64,000 nucleotides of DNA from Ascochyta rabiei (Eukaryota > Ascomycota > Dothideomycetes > Pleosporales > Didymellaceae), in NCBI RefSeq assembly GCF_004011695.2, contig NC_082407.1:1488001-1552000 (forward strand). The letters run 5' to 3'. Position numbers and translations under genes: made by a program. A model generated the notes under the pieces. That model was not told the DNA's origin and ran no database searches. It saw only the letters and a list, made by a program, of their open reading frames with translations. Positions 23,976 to 34,714 of this stretch are shown in pieces; position 1 is the stretch's first letter; every line of letters starts with the position of its first letter.

Positions 23976-25774
23976 ATGGCATCACCGGCGGCGCACAAGC
24001 CGCGCAGGAGGAGGAAGATGGAAGAGGGCTCGCTCGCCCATGTTGCACACGGGACGCTCGATTTGGACGAGAGCACCCATGCTCGCACGCCTGCATTTCC
24101 TCTGGTTGCGTTCCTCTGGCCTGCCAAGGGCACCGTGTCGCTCTGGGTCACGATCCCGCTCATCCTGATGGCCGTTGGCCTGTTTCGATGGACAGTCAGC
24201 CTGTGGGGGTACTCTGGCTACCACTCGCCGCCTATGCATGGAGACTTTGAGGCTCAGCGGCATTGGATGGAAATCACCAAGCATCTGCCCGTGTCGCAGT
24301 GGTATTTCTACGACCTGCAATGGTGGGGGCTGGACTACCCCCCCCTCACTGCCTACCACAGTTGGCTGCTGGGTGTAATGTACGTTACCAAGGTCCGGCC
24401 CTGGTTACCAATGCTGAACTTCGCAGTGGCTCCGCCATCGACCCAGAATGGTTCGCTCTCGACAAGTCGCGCGGCCTCGATGACCCTGATCTGAAGATAT
24501 ACATGCGAGCGACCGTCTTCGTGTCTGAATACCTCGCCTACGTCCCAGCGCTCGTCGTCTTCCTTCGTCGATACGCGAAAACCGAAGGCGTCAATGTCTG
24601 GGAAGGCTCCATTGCGCTGGTGGCCATCCTACTGCAGCCTGGCACCATCCTGATCGACCATGGGCACTTCCAGTACAATACCGTCATGCTCGGCTTCGCT
24701 GTCGCCACCCTGTCGAGCATGGTTGCCGGACGACCGTTGTGGGGTTGCCTCTTCTTCGTCGGCGCACTCGGCTTCAAGCAAATGGCCCTCTTCTACGCTC
24801 CTGCAGTCTTTGCATACCTGCTAGGGATTTGCCTGTTCCCCAGGATCAACATCGTGCGCTTCCTTTCCATCGCAATGGTGACGGTCGCGGCTTTTGCTGT
24901 GCTATATCTGCCTTTTTTGCTGGGCATTGCCTACGACATGTACAGAGGCGTCTCGACGAAAGGACTTCCAATCCCTCCACTCATGGAGTCATTACCGGTT
25001 CGCTGGGATGTCAACGCCTGGTATTACCCGGTCGTTCTGCACATGACCCAGTCCATCCACCGCATCTTCCCTTTCTCGCGCGGACTGTTCGAGGACAAGG
25101 TCGCCAACATCTGGTGTTCGATTCACACCTTCCACAAGCTCCATCGCTACCCACAGGAGCTACTGCAGCGCGCAGCTCTTCTCGCTACCACTGCTGCTAT
25201 CCTCCCGCCATGCCTGATCATCTTCCTCAAGCCGAAAAAGCAGCTCTTGCCGCTCACGTTTGCCGCTGTCTCTTGGGGCTTCTTCCTGTGCTCATACCAG
25301 GTGCATGAGAAGAACGTGCTTCTACCGCTCATGCCTATGACTCTCCTGCTAGGCGGGCGAGACGGCCTGCTTCCCTCGACTCGCGCCTGGGTGGGACTTG
25401 CCAACATGCTTGGTATCTGGACCATGTTCCCCCTGTTGAAGAGGGACGAGCTCCGAGTCCCGTACTTTGTCATCACGCTACTGTGGGCGTACTTGCTCGG
25501 TCTTCCGCCAGTCTCTTTCTCCGCGTACCACGAGGGCAGTCGAAGTGGGCTCAACCTGCTTAGCAAGATCCTTCACCTGAACATTTATGTGGCTATGGTG
25601 GGCTGGCACGTTGCTGAAGCCTTCTATCCGCCACCAGCCGACAAGCCGGATCTGTGGGTTGTCGCAAACGCCATTCTTGGCACAGGCGGATTCGGAATCT
25701 GCTACCTTTGGTGTCTGTGGCAACTAGTCGCAAAGAGCGAAATCCTTGGAAAAGCGAAGAGCAAGACACAGTAG
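23976..25774 (+). CDS. ALG6: dolichyl-P-Glc:Man9GlcNAc2-PP-dolichol alpha-1,3-glucosyltransferase
   Basis: Two exons, 23976-24379 and 24427-25774, giving 583 residues (yeast Alg6 has 544). The donor is GTACGT and the acceptor TTCGCAG; joining gives [19 protein letters not shown], matching the family. The enzyme adds the first glucose to the lipid-linked oligosaccharide in the ER lumen, before N-glycosylation. Visible landmarks are [19 protein letters not shown] (catalytic Asp-containing luminal loop), [25 protein letters not shown] and the K-Q-M-A-L-F-Y-A-P segment, all strongly conserved in ALG6/ALG8. ALG8 is less likely because the [10 protein letters not shown] and DHGHFQYN wording matches ALG6. 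About eleven membrane segments are present after a basic N-terminus (KPRRRRK). Confidence 0.93.
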
Positions 25775-25955
25775 TCTGCTCTCATCTCGTTACCGTCTCC
25801 AGAGATACCCATGCATTCGGAGAGAAGATTTAGGTCGTACGTTGTATATGTACATGAAAGGGATAACACCCGAAGCCAATGCTAAACGCCATCATGCCGT
25901 GTGTTGTACAGTGTCTTTACATCTTCCTGCCATTACAACCACGCCGACTGACTGC

Positions 25956-26223
25956 TTAGATCTTGAACCCGTAGCCAGCCATGCATGTCTTGTACTGGGA
26001 GACGAGGTCGGCGCACTCCTTCTGGGGATCGTTCGATGTGGAGAAGAGCATGCATTCGTCACGCTTCGCTTTCTGGTCGGTGCACACGCAGCACGGCTGG
26101 TCGCGTTAGTTGCGTGATGCCAACACTGCGCACCGGAGTACGCACCTTGTGCTTTGTCTGCGGCGCGGTGCTGTCCTTGAGGTCTGCGCCCATGTTGGCG
26201 GCTGTCGGTGGTGCTGTTTCCAT
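25956..26223 (-). CDS. COX17: mitochondrial copper chaperone Cox17
   Basis: Two exons, 26223-26146 and 26096-25956, giving 72 residues. Intron 1 is 49 nt (GTGCGT to ACCAG, with an AACTAAC branch-like site) and splits the gene so that neither exon makes a convincing open frame alone. The joined protein has the K-P-C-C-V-C copper-binding motif (residues 26-31) and a twin Cx9C pair: Cys31 to Cys41 and Cys54 to Cys64. The C-terminus MAGYGFKI is typical. Cox17 sits in the mitochondrial intermembrane space, receives copper and passes it to Sco1 and Cox11 for cytochrome c oxidase assembly; it enters by the Mia40 pathway, which acts on the Cx9C pairs. Divergent from the RanGAP gene with 436 bp between the start codons. 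Confidence 0.93.
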
Positions 26224-26659
26224 GCTCAGTCGCCGTCTCCACGCATTTCACTGCAGCGCCAACCTACCTGATGCCATTGTGTTTGTGAGTGTATTTGTGT
26301 GCGTAGGGTGGTGTAGTGGTGGTGTGGAAAGAGAAGCAGTCGGTGCTTAGAAATCGCCTCGGGGAGCGCGCGCGTGAACTTTTGGCCATGTCATCCCAGC
26401 GACCCGTTGTCCGCTCGCCGTCTTGGCTTTCCCGCGCTTCGCCGAGTGAACGCCTGGCTAGCCTTCTGGGCCCTGCAGGTGATTCTGTGCAGGGATCTGT
26501 GGCGCGGCGGCCCACTTCGTCGTGCAAATACCCCCACCAAGGCCGCATCAAAACATTCTCCCAAACAGTCAAACCCCGCGCCACACTTGTGTCTGTCTGT
26601 TGGTACTATCATTCGACGCTTCTCTTGACGATACCTTCATTTCTTTTGTACGACTCAAC
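26224..26659. other. divergent promoter region between COX17 and RNA1
   Basis: 436 bp between two start codons. The right end is CT-rich before the ATG at 26660. No additional gene was seen. Confidence 0.45.
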
Positions 26660-28010
26660 ATGTCCACCGACAAGGTTTTCTCCCTCGAGGGCAGGGGCCT
26701 GAAGCTCACGACTGCCGAGGACATCGAGCCGCATATCAAGGCGTTGAAGGAGAACAGCAGTGTCGACGAAGTGAGGTTTCTCGGCAACACACTGGGCGTC
26801 GAGGCTTGCGAGGCTCTGGCAAAGGTTCTGGAGACTAAGAAGAACCTCAAGGTATGCTTACACCTCCCTCGCCTGCGTGTCGCCAAGTGCAGCAGGACTG
26901 ACACACGATCAGGTCGCAAACTTCGCCGACATCTTCACAGGCCGTCTCCTCTCTGAGATTCCACCTGCGCTCCAGCATCTCGTAAACGCTTTCCTCACAT
27001 TACCGAACCTCCACACCGTCGACCTCTGCGACAACGCCTTCGGTCTCAACACCGTCGCGCCCCTGGTCGACTTTCTCTCCGCGCACACACCCCTCCGCTT
27101 CCTTTACCTGAACAACAATGGCATGGGTCCCGCCGCTGGTGTCCTGCTTGCCGATGCCCTTACAGCGCTGGCTGGCAAGAAGGAGGCTGCGCGCAAAGAA
27201 GGCAACGAGGTTCCCGACCTCGAGCTCGTAATCTGCGGCCGCAACCGTCTGGAGAACGGCAGCATGGCAGCCTGGGCCAAAGCCTACGCCGCCAACAAAG
27301 GTGTCAAGACCATCAAGATGACCCAGAACGGCATCCGCCAGGAGGGAATCACACACCTGCTCACACACGGCATCGCGCATCTCTCCCAGCTCGAGACCCT
27401 CGACCTGCAAGACAACACATTCACAGCCATGGGCGGCAAAGCCTTGAGCAACGTCATCTCCAACTGGCCCTCGCTGCGTGAACTCGGCGTCGGCGACTGT
27501 CTGCTCTCGGGCCGCGGCGGCATCGCGCTCGCCAACGCCCTGCAGAAGGGCCACAACAAGGACATCGAAGTTCTGCGCCTGCAGTTCAACGAGATCAATG
27601 CAAAGGGCCTCGCGGGCCTCGCGACCGCCGCGCCGAAGCTCCCCGCTCTGCGCCGTGTAGAAATCAACGGAAACAAGTTCGACGAGGAGGACCCCAGCAT
27701 CGAGAAGCTGCGCGAGGTCCTCGACGCGCGGAAAGAAGAGTCGGGTGAGCGTGAAGAGGACGACGAGGAGTACTGGGGCATTGACGAGCTGGACGAGCTG
27801 GAGAGCGATGACGACGAGGAGGAGGAGGAGGACAGCGACGATGAGGCCAAGAAGGGCAGCGACGACGAAGAGGAGGGTGTGGAGGTCGAGGAGCGTGCCG
27901 CCAGGCAGCTGGTCGAGGATCAACGGACCGAGGACTCGAATGTAGCGCAGGACAAGGACAAGAAGGTGGACGATTTGGCTGATGTCCTGGCCAAGACCGA
28001 GATCAAGTAG
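26660..28010 (+). CDS. RNA1: Ran GTPase-activating protein Rna1
   Basis: Two exons, 26660-26851 and 26913-28010, giving 429 residues (407 in budding yeast). The start MSTDKVFSLEGRGLKL and V-R-F-L-G-N-T-L-G-V-E-A are typical of RanGAP. Leucine-rich repeats fill residues about 30-345, with L-x-x-L-x-L-x-x-N periodicity: TVDLCDNAFG, RFLYLNNNGMGP, LVICGRNRLENGS (catalytic Arg in the RNRLE loop, as known for Rna1), TIKMTQNGIR, TLDLQDNTF, VLRLQFNEIN and RRVEINGNKF. The C-terminal tail of about 80 residues is highly acidic (Asp/Glu/Ser), the known nuclear-exclusion and Ran-binding aid. It activates GTP hydrolysis by Ran in the cytoplasm and so drives nuclear transport. Confidence 0.95.
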
Positions 28011-28348
28011 GCGAGAAGAATCTTGTTTGCTTCTTGGAGCATGGCTTAATGAGATTAGACGCATAATGAGGCAATACCATAAAATTTATGATCTTCAGTC
28101 TTACAGGCCATTATTGCCCATGCTATCTATAGCTGCCACTTGAGACATAGCCTGCAGACTAGAAACAAGGACTAGAAACAAGGACTAGAAGAAAGCACGC
28201 CAGCGAGCTTCGTCATACTGGTTCAACATATTGTATACTGCCATGCCGGATTGACCCTTACACCCACACCTACCCGCAGTACTCATTACCCATCGCCGTA
28301 ACCAGCACTCGCACGTTCTGAAAATCGGTATTGTTCAGAGTACCCAGT
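28011..28348. repeat. convergent 3' region with a 13-bp tandem repeat
   Basis: 338 bp between two convergent genes. It contains actagaaacaagg at 28158-28170 and 28171-28183 plus a partial third copy to 28190. Otherwise nothing was recognised. Confidence 0.6.
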
Positions 28349-29678
28349 TCAGATAGCTGATTCGCCGTTCTCACGCTTGTGGGCACGAAGCATGTTCTCA
28401 GAGCCACTGCCGCGCTTGTCGCCAGAGCCAGGACTTTGAAGCTTAGGGAAGGTGATGTCGTACCTGCTGATGCCATCCTCCTCGTCATGCACGGAGAGGC
28501 CAGCCAGCTTGGAAGTCATTGACGAGTGCTTGCGAAGATCTTCGATCGAGGCACGAGTGGTATTGGTCGAATCGCTGAGTGACTGAAGTCGCCTCGTCGA
28601 GGTAATTGATTGCGCCGCAGCGGCAATAGCCCCTTCCCTAGAAGAGCAAAGCTTTCCCAGACCTAAATCGTCTGCCTCGAATCGCGTGCCAGCACTGTTC
28701 TGGGTTCTTGGCTCTTCGGCCTCAACCTTGGAAGGATTGACCTCTGTGTCGTAATAGGGCTGCTCGTGGGGCATGAAAGTCCGGCTACTGGCACGAGATC
28801 GGACGTTGCCTGTGCTGCTGCTGACGGAGCCCCGTCGCTCATGTCTGGCAGCTACAGACTGAGCTATAGCCGTCAAGCCACCTCTTTCTGTGTGGCCGTG
28901 GGCGCGAGCCTCCAGAGAGTGCAAGTGGTCGGCCTCAGCCTTGGTGACGATGCCACGCTCGACCTTAGGTACAATCTTAGCGTACTCTTGCTGAAGTTCA
29001 GCCTCGAGTTCTGGATGCGGCGCGTTGGTATGGCCGATGGCTTTCTGCATCTCTGCATTATCGTCAGTAGGTGAGCCGCTTCGAACGCAAAGCGTATCGC
29101 TTACTGCTGACGATGCTCTGTGTAGTCCTGAGAATCTCCATGTTGATATCCTCGGGGTTGGTCTCCACAGCAGCGTAAAGGTCCTTGACGACTGTAAGGA
29201 GGGAAGGGTGGGGGATCTGTCCAAGGCTGATACGCTGACCGTAGATGTCGTTGTGGGCAGCGGCGAGAGACTCTACTGCAGAGACCAGACGTGCAGAGCT
29301 TGCATCCCTGGCTTTGACGTTCTCCGAAAAACGGCGAGCATCCTCCTCAGTGATGCTGCTCGGATCACTGCGCAATCTCTGTATAACATTTTGAGACACA
29401 TTGAGGGCAGATTGCGAAGTGTGATCAGTGGATCGGGAATGATCGTCATCCACAGTAACACCCTCTGCTTCGTTGCGAGCAGCGACGTCTTCGACGGCAG
29501 TGACGATGCTGGCTGCCCACTCGTCGCCATCTTCGGCGTTGTCAGCAAGGCTCCGAGCATCTTCTGCAGTGATGCCCTTAGCGTTGTGTTTTAACTTTCC
29601 GAGAATGAGCTCCATACCGTTCTGCAACTTGCGATGACGATCCAGCCTCATCTCCTGCGCCTCAGTGTGCTCTGGCAT
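28349..29678 (-). CDS. SMP (seed maturation protein) domain-like protein
   Basis: Two exons, 29678-29105 and 29052-28349, giving 425 residues. The intron starts GTAAGC and ends TGCAG. Three repeat-like units appear in the first 250 residues: G-I-T-A-E-D-A-R-S-L-A-D-N (about 35-50), S-S-I-T-E-E-D-A-R-R-F-S-E-N (about 107-122) and a third G-I-V-T-K-A-E-A-D-H-L-H-S-L-E unit after the intron. This I-T-x-E-D-A pattern followed by a helix is the SMP domain seen in plant LEA-type proteins and in several fungal proteins. In plants these are linked to desiccation; in fungi the role is unknown. The C-terminal half is Ser/Arg-rich and probably disordered. No signal or membrane segment is visible. Confidence 0.7.
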
Positions 29679-30905
29679 GATGGATGGTATAGGCTTTGCA
29701 AAGTTGCAAAGCAGTGACTAGACGTGAGTCGGTGTTCGTATAGTGCGTACGGATGGAGTGACGAGACTCAAAAAAGATATAAATGTCACGATAGATGACG
29801 TTGTATTATTTGGCGTGCTTGCTGTATGGCGGGTGAAGGGCAAGAGCAAACGGTGACATCGTGACGTTCCCAACGTGGCTATAGCGACCGCAACGAACGA
29901 CGCGAACAAGAAGGCCTGCCATCGTTCGAAGATTGTTCACGGGTCTCCAAGTCGCGCCTTGGAAGGCAAGGTTGTTATGTTTCCAGTATTGACGTACGGT
30001 CTCTTCTCCTTTCCTGGTTGGTATAGCAAAATCAGAATCTCTTTCACATGAGGATATCATGGATAGTGAGCTCCTCTCCTTCGCATAGCCTGTCAACCCG
30101 TACCATGAAGAGTCTAGTCGCTAAACAATCGCTTATGTCCTGCTCCAAGACAATCCAGCTCAACACTTGCCTCAGCTGGGAGGTTCAAAGTCGCAACTTC
30201 TTGCCTTGCTTGCTTGAGCATCTCGATCTACGTAGCATGCGCTCTGGAAATCCCGCTGGGTAGAAGGAATCTCAACAAGGATAAGTTCTGGTCTGACCAG
30301 ATTGGGAAGAGCCAGTTCCTATGGCAAAGTTTTGCTCATGACGAAGTCGTCCACAAGGCTGTAACCGAAGTCATTGGCAGTTCAAAGGAGTCCAACAGCT
30401 GCCCCCTGAAAGAAGCGGTTGTATACCAGGCAAGCCCTAGATATAGCGTGTACGTGTCCTTTCGTGCGTCGTTGGGTCCGATTCTTGTTTGTAAACCGAC
30501 ATCCGGTGAGGCGACCACGGGGTTCAGAGAGGAAAGCAGAGACGGCTATCCGTGTGAATCTGTCGATTAGAAGACGGCAGCCTGGTACGGCGCTTCTAGA
30601 CGGACTCAAGCCGCCGAAACACATACAGCGTTGTTCAAACAGCCCAGGACGTGCTCACTGGATATGCTAAGTAGATCGGCTGTAGATGTGAAGAGGAGAG
30701 TGAGCTCCCACGTGATACTATCGATAACATTTTTCTGACGCATAGGAGCATGCGCGCGCCCAGTGCCACCGCAACTTGCTTTCGAGTTAGATTCTTCCCC
30801 AAATTTTCTTTCTTTGCTGCTTTTGGGCCAGATGGGGTGTCAAGTCGCAATTCTTGCTCTGTTCAAACGTCGCCTCCACGCTACCAATCTTTGCCGCGCC
30901 TGCTG
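29679..30905. other. intergenic, nothing recognised
   Basis: About 1.2 kb between divergent genes. I examined both strands and found no frame with family resemblance. An in-frame ATG for the PPR gene lies at 30750, inside this stretch. Confidence 0.4.
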
Positions 30906-33227
30906 ATGCTTGCGCTCCGTCGCCTGCGATGCCTTCTCCACTCCGTACCTACTTCGCAAACGCGCCACCTGAGAACGCAGCCTCGAGAGATTCCCATCTA
31001 CGCCAGACGATGGGACCCGAGTCGGCATCAACCGTCTCGCCCAATAACGCGGCCAAACGAACCTTACACACCTCGACCGAATGCGCGCGAGCCTGCCCTG
31101 CCTAAAGATGCCGAGGATGACCAGTATAATACCACTGTCGGTCAATCCGGCCTTCGTAACCTTGCAGTTGCACGCACGAGTCGTAAGCCTGAGATAAATG
31201 ATTGCATCAGACAATTTGAATATCTACTTGGTGTTGCCAATATACAAGAACAAAGCTTGGGCCGAGACTCGAACTTGCGCAAAAACCTGTGGGAGGCCTA
31301 TACGCAGGCAAAAAGACTTGATCCAGAGCTTATAAGACATATACAGGAAGGAGCATGGGAGGTCTTGTGGAAGTCGGAGCACGCTGAGTCGTCTGACATG
31401 GCTCGTCGTCAGGATCATCTGGCTGAACTTGACCGCGATACAACCACGGCGAAGACGCCGCGAACCGCCGGGCAGGCCTTGTATCAAGTTGAACGACAAT
31501 TTATGGCCGGGAAAGAGGTGCAGGCCCTGGACCAGTGGGAGGACAATTATCGTAATTTCGCAACCAGGCCCGAGTATCTCGACGCAGGCGCCAGGCTACA
31601 CGCCCTCGCCGGACATGCAGATCGCGCAAGAGAGATCATGGATCACTTGTTCGAACTGTCTCCAAGCTGGGATCTCTCCATCAGTATGGCAGTCTTCCGC
31701 GCCCACACCAGTTCAGATCTGAAACAGCACCACAAAACGGCAAAAGATATTTACCTCAACATGAAAAACAGACTTGGTACAGACGCAACTATCGAGACAT
31801 ACGACGCTTTCTTAATAGGCTTTCTGGAAGCACGGTCTCTCTCGTCTGCAAAAGAAGTCTTTCGAGACATGGTTCGAGGCGGCTACCTTGGACCGGAATC
31901 TCCTCCACATAATGTTCTTCGAAGGCTTCACCTGTTGTACACACTAGGTACAGATATCTCAAGCATGACCAGTATTGCACTCGATGCCATCACAGTCTTG
32001 CCGGAAGCGTATCACAGTCACGTTTTCGGTGATTGGTTGAAGACTGCAGTCACAGAGAAAGCACCTCAGGCAGCTGCCCAGATCCTCGACTTGATGATTC
32101 AGCGAGGCTACGAGCCCGAGGCATTTCATTTTAACATGCTGCTGAGAGTGCTTTTCAGGACTAAAGAACCTGCGGACACATTGAAGGCAGAGAATCTTGG
32201 CTGGAAAATGATCGAGGAAGCAAGGCTATCAATGCGCAAAGACCGACCCGTACCACAAGCTCGCACAAAGGACATCAACAGAAGGCTGAAAGGCGTCAGC
32301 GTGTTGGATGCAAAGACTACAATAGCAGTGCCCGCAGCGAGCGTATCGACCTTCGCTTTGGTTATGCGCCATCACGCTCGGAATCTGCAGTGGGAACACG
32401 TCGACTATCTTACCAGGCAATTGAAGCTGGCCAATATTGAGCCCAACACCACAATCATGAACGTCCTCATCGACAACAAATGTCGACAAGCAAAGTTCCC
32501 TGAGGCATGGCAGATCTACAAATCTCTCACTGACAATGCGGAGGCGGCTACGGTCGTATTTCCCGACGGCGAAAGTATTCGTTGTCTATGGAAGACGCTT
32601 CGCATTGCCCTTGCCCATCCTGCCGCTCGCGACAGCTCTGACCTTCCGACACCACGCGAACTGCTTCGCGAGACGATTCAGTGGTGGACCTTGTGTCGCA
32701 GTCGATACGATGCCGACCGCTTCCTCCAGGGCTTGGCTGCAGAGGACCACGGTGCCATCACAGCGCTAGTCTTGCATTGCTTCAGTTTCGCACAAGATCT
32801 GGCTGGTTCACTCGTTGCTTTGCATGTCCTTCGCCATACATTTGGCTTTCGTCCTACAGAGAAGGCTGCCGAGATTTTGCAACGGCAGATTGCATGGGTG
32901 GACATGCGTGAAGAGACTGAGTCGGTGCGCATGCAATATGGTTTCAGCGAGAATAATGCGAAGAACTTCGAAAGGGCGGCCCGCACATACCGTCAGTTGA
33001 AAGAACGCAGGACCAAAGACCTGAACATCTCCACGGATACACTTGGAAACTACAGTGAAGAGGATATGGGCGACCTGGAACTCAATATACTCAGCGAGTT
33101 CATCAGGACCGCCCTGATCGCGAACTACCCACCAGAAGTTGCCGAATCCATGGTAGATGCAGCACGAAACGCTGTTGGAGCTCCGGACCTTCCAACCGGC
33201 GATATGCTCGCCTCTCAGATCATCTGA
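30906..33227 (+). CDS. mitochondrial pentatricopeptide (PPR)-like protein
   Basis: Single exon, 773 residues from the ATG at 30906; an in-frame ATG at 30750 would add 52 residues. I chose 30906 because it begins a textbook matrix-targeting sequence (MLALRRLRCLLHSV, with RHLRTQ as a likely cleavage zone). Helical-repeat units of about 35 residues are visible, for example T-I-E-T-Y-D-A-F-L-I-G-F-L-E-A-R-S-L, E-A-F-H-F-N-M-L-L-R-V-L-F and N-T-T-I-M-N-V-L-I-D-N-K-C-R, which match the V-T-Y-N-x-L-I pattern of PPR motifs. Fungal PPR proteins bind mitochondrial transcripts and control their stability or translation. The target RNA cannot be predicted. Cya5- or Pet309-like roles are possible but not shown. 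Confidence 0.75.
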   Translation: MLALRRLRCLLHSVPTSQTRHLRTQPREIPIYARRWDPSRHQPSRPITRPNEPYTPRPNAREPALPKDAEDDQYNTTVGQSGLRNLAVARTSRKPEINDCIRQFEYLLGVANIQEQSLGRDSNLRKNLWEAYTQAKRLDPELIRHIQEGAWEVLWKSEHAESSDMARRQDHLAELDRDTTTAKTPRTAGQALYQVERQFMAGKEVQALDQWEDNYRNFATRPEYLDAGARLHALAGHADRAREIMDHLFELSPSWDLSISMAVFRAHTSSDLKQHHKTAKDIYLNMKNRLGTDATIETYDAFLIGFLEARSLSSAKEVFRDMVRGGYLGPESPPHNVLRRLHLLYTLGTDISSMTSIALDAITVLPEAYHSHVFGDWLKTAVTEKAPQAAAQILDLMIQRGYEPEAFHFNMLLRVLFRTKEPADTLKAENLGWKMIEEARLSMRKDRPVPQARTKDINRRLKGVSVLDAKTTIAVPAASVSTFALVMRHHARNLQWEHVDYLTRQLKLANIEPNTTIMNVLIDNKCRQAKFPEAWQIYKSLTDNAEAATVVFPDGESIRCLWKTLRIALAHPAARDSSDLPTPRELLRETIQWWTLCRSRYDADRFLQGLAAEDHGAITALVLHCFSFAQDLAGSLVALHVLRHTFGFRPTEKAAEILQRQIAWVDMREETESVRMQYGFSENNAKNFERAARTYRQLKERRTKDLNISTDTLGNYSEEDMGDLELNILSEFIRTALIANYPPEVAESMVDAARNAVGAPDLPTGDMLASQII

Positions 33228-33450
33228 GTTTCTTCTTAGGGCCGACATTAGCTGGTTTGTTCAACCACACCACATTGGTCTTTCAAGCGTGCCCGTTCGA
33301 CTAGACAAAGTTCGATTGCATTTTGTCGTGACTGCATTGTACCATACGTTTCTCAGATACCCACCCAACAACTCCATAGACTTAAATTTCCACTGTATCG
33401 TCACTTCATATCTTACACCATTTTGATGTGTCCCATCCATTGTACACGTT

Positions 33451-34102
33451 CTACAATCCCAAAGGGTTGCTGCCAGTTCCCTTCTTTACTGTGCTGCCAG
33501 TCACACCAGGTCGGGAGGCCATGCTTGCAGCACCTCCCGCAACACCTGTAGACAAGCCTAGTGGGTTGTTCTTTGTGGTCGCGCGACTGCCCGCTGCGCC
33601 TGTCACATCCTTGAGTGAGTTACCGTACTCGCGGACCATGTCGCCCCAGCCTCGCGATGTGTTTGCAATGCTGCGCACTGTTAGAACTGTGCAAGCTTCA
33701 AAGCACCCAGCCAACATACCTTGCACCAGCACCTTTTCCAGCTCCAGCAACACCATTTCCAGCAGCCGTCACAACGGCGCCAGCAGCGTTTCCTACGCCA
33801 GCCGCAGCAGCGCTTGTTGCACTACTGATGCCGGACGATGCAGCGCCGACGGCCTTGGTGATCCAGCTCTTGTTCTGCGGCGCCTGTTTTGTGATTTGTT
33901 TTGCCGGTGCTGGGAGGGGTTTCTTGACAGCAGGCGCACCTATCGGCTTCTTCGTGGCTGTTGCGGGCGTAATGGGCTTCTTTACTGGTGCAGCAGCGGG
34001 CTTCTTGTACGGCACCGTCTTGGTCTGGGTGGATACGGGCTTCTTCGGTGCTCCAACGGCTTTGGGAATGGGCTTCTTCGAGCCAATGGGTTGAGCGACC
34101 AT
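33451..34102 (-). CDS. small Ala/Lys/Pro-rich protein, function unknown
   Basis: Two exons, 34102-33720 and 33670-33451, giving 200 residues. The intron (GTATGT to GCGCAG) joins GAGAS to IANTSRGWGDMV in frame. The first 75 residues are repeats of K-K-P-I/A with Pro and Ala; residues about 78-130 form a glycine/alanine stretch (GAASSGISSATSAAAAGVGN) with small-residue spacing like a glycine zipper; the last part has W-G-D-M-V-R-E-Y-G-N-S-L-K-D and an N-P-L-G-L repeat (twice). I do not recognise a family. The Gly/Ala block could associate with membranes or with itself. Convergent with the PPR gene (223 bp apart) and divergent from the kinase. Confidence 0.6.
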
Positions 34103-34714
34103 TTTGAGGGATCTTCAATCGGGCGTGGAGCTTGCTTGTGGTGTTTTTGGCTTGTACTTGGATGTCGATGAGGAAGATGTCCCTTTCTGCATTGCAACAG
34201 CCCACCCCATGGGAAACTTGATATGTACGGCGATCAGCAGTGTGGCGCGAATGACGTCGCAGCGGAACACAACATCGCGGGCGCTATTCCGGGGCTAGAA
34301 CGCATGTCGACAAGGCTGCATCTCACGGAAACATCGAGCCTCCAGTGGACCCTGGATGTCGTTTCACATTCGAGGTCGCTGGACGACATGCAGACGTATC
34401 CTCCCCATGGGTTCTTCGCGTATCTGAACTCTACGCGCACTTGCACTTGATTGACCGCTTATTCTCGTTAGATGATCAACACGCCTTGGCTGGCTGCGTT
34501 GATACACCTTCCCCCTGTTATCCCGAGCTGTGAGTGTCAACGAACATCCGCCCTGCACACCGCAACAACCGCACACAATGACTTGCTTTCACCTGCACCC
34601 CAGGCGAAGCCAATGAACACATAGCAACACCAACAACAACCGTGAGTGTGCTTCTTGTTTCCACTATGCCGCTCCACCAGCGCACGCGACCAGACAAGTT
34701 CGACTGGCGCAACC
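34103..34714. other. intergenic, kinase promoter and 5' leader
   Basis: 612 bp between divergent genes; no further gene recognised. CA-rich sequence near 34617-34645 probably belongs to the kinase leader. Confidence 0.4.

Noticed and set aside
27000..28064. 354-codon open frame on the minus strand opposite RNA1
   Set aside because: It mirrors the leucine-rich repeat codons of RNA1; its protein is Leu/Val/Gln-rich without family features. The plus-strand gene fully explains it.
30750..30905. N-terminal extension of the PPR gene from the ATG at 30750
   Set aside because: Open and in frame, but the ATG at 30906 starts a far better mitochondrial targeting sequence. Kept as an alternative only.
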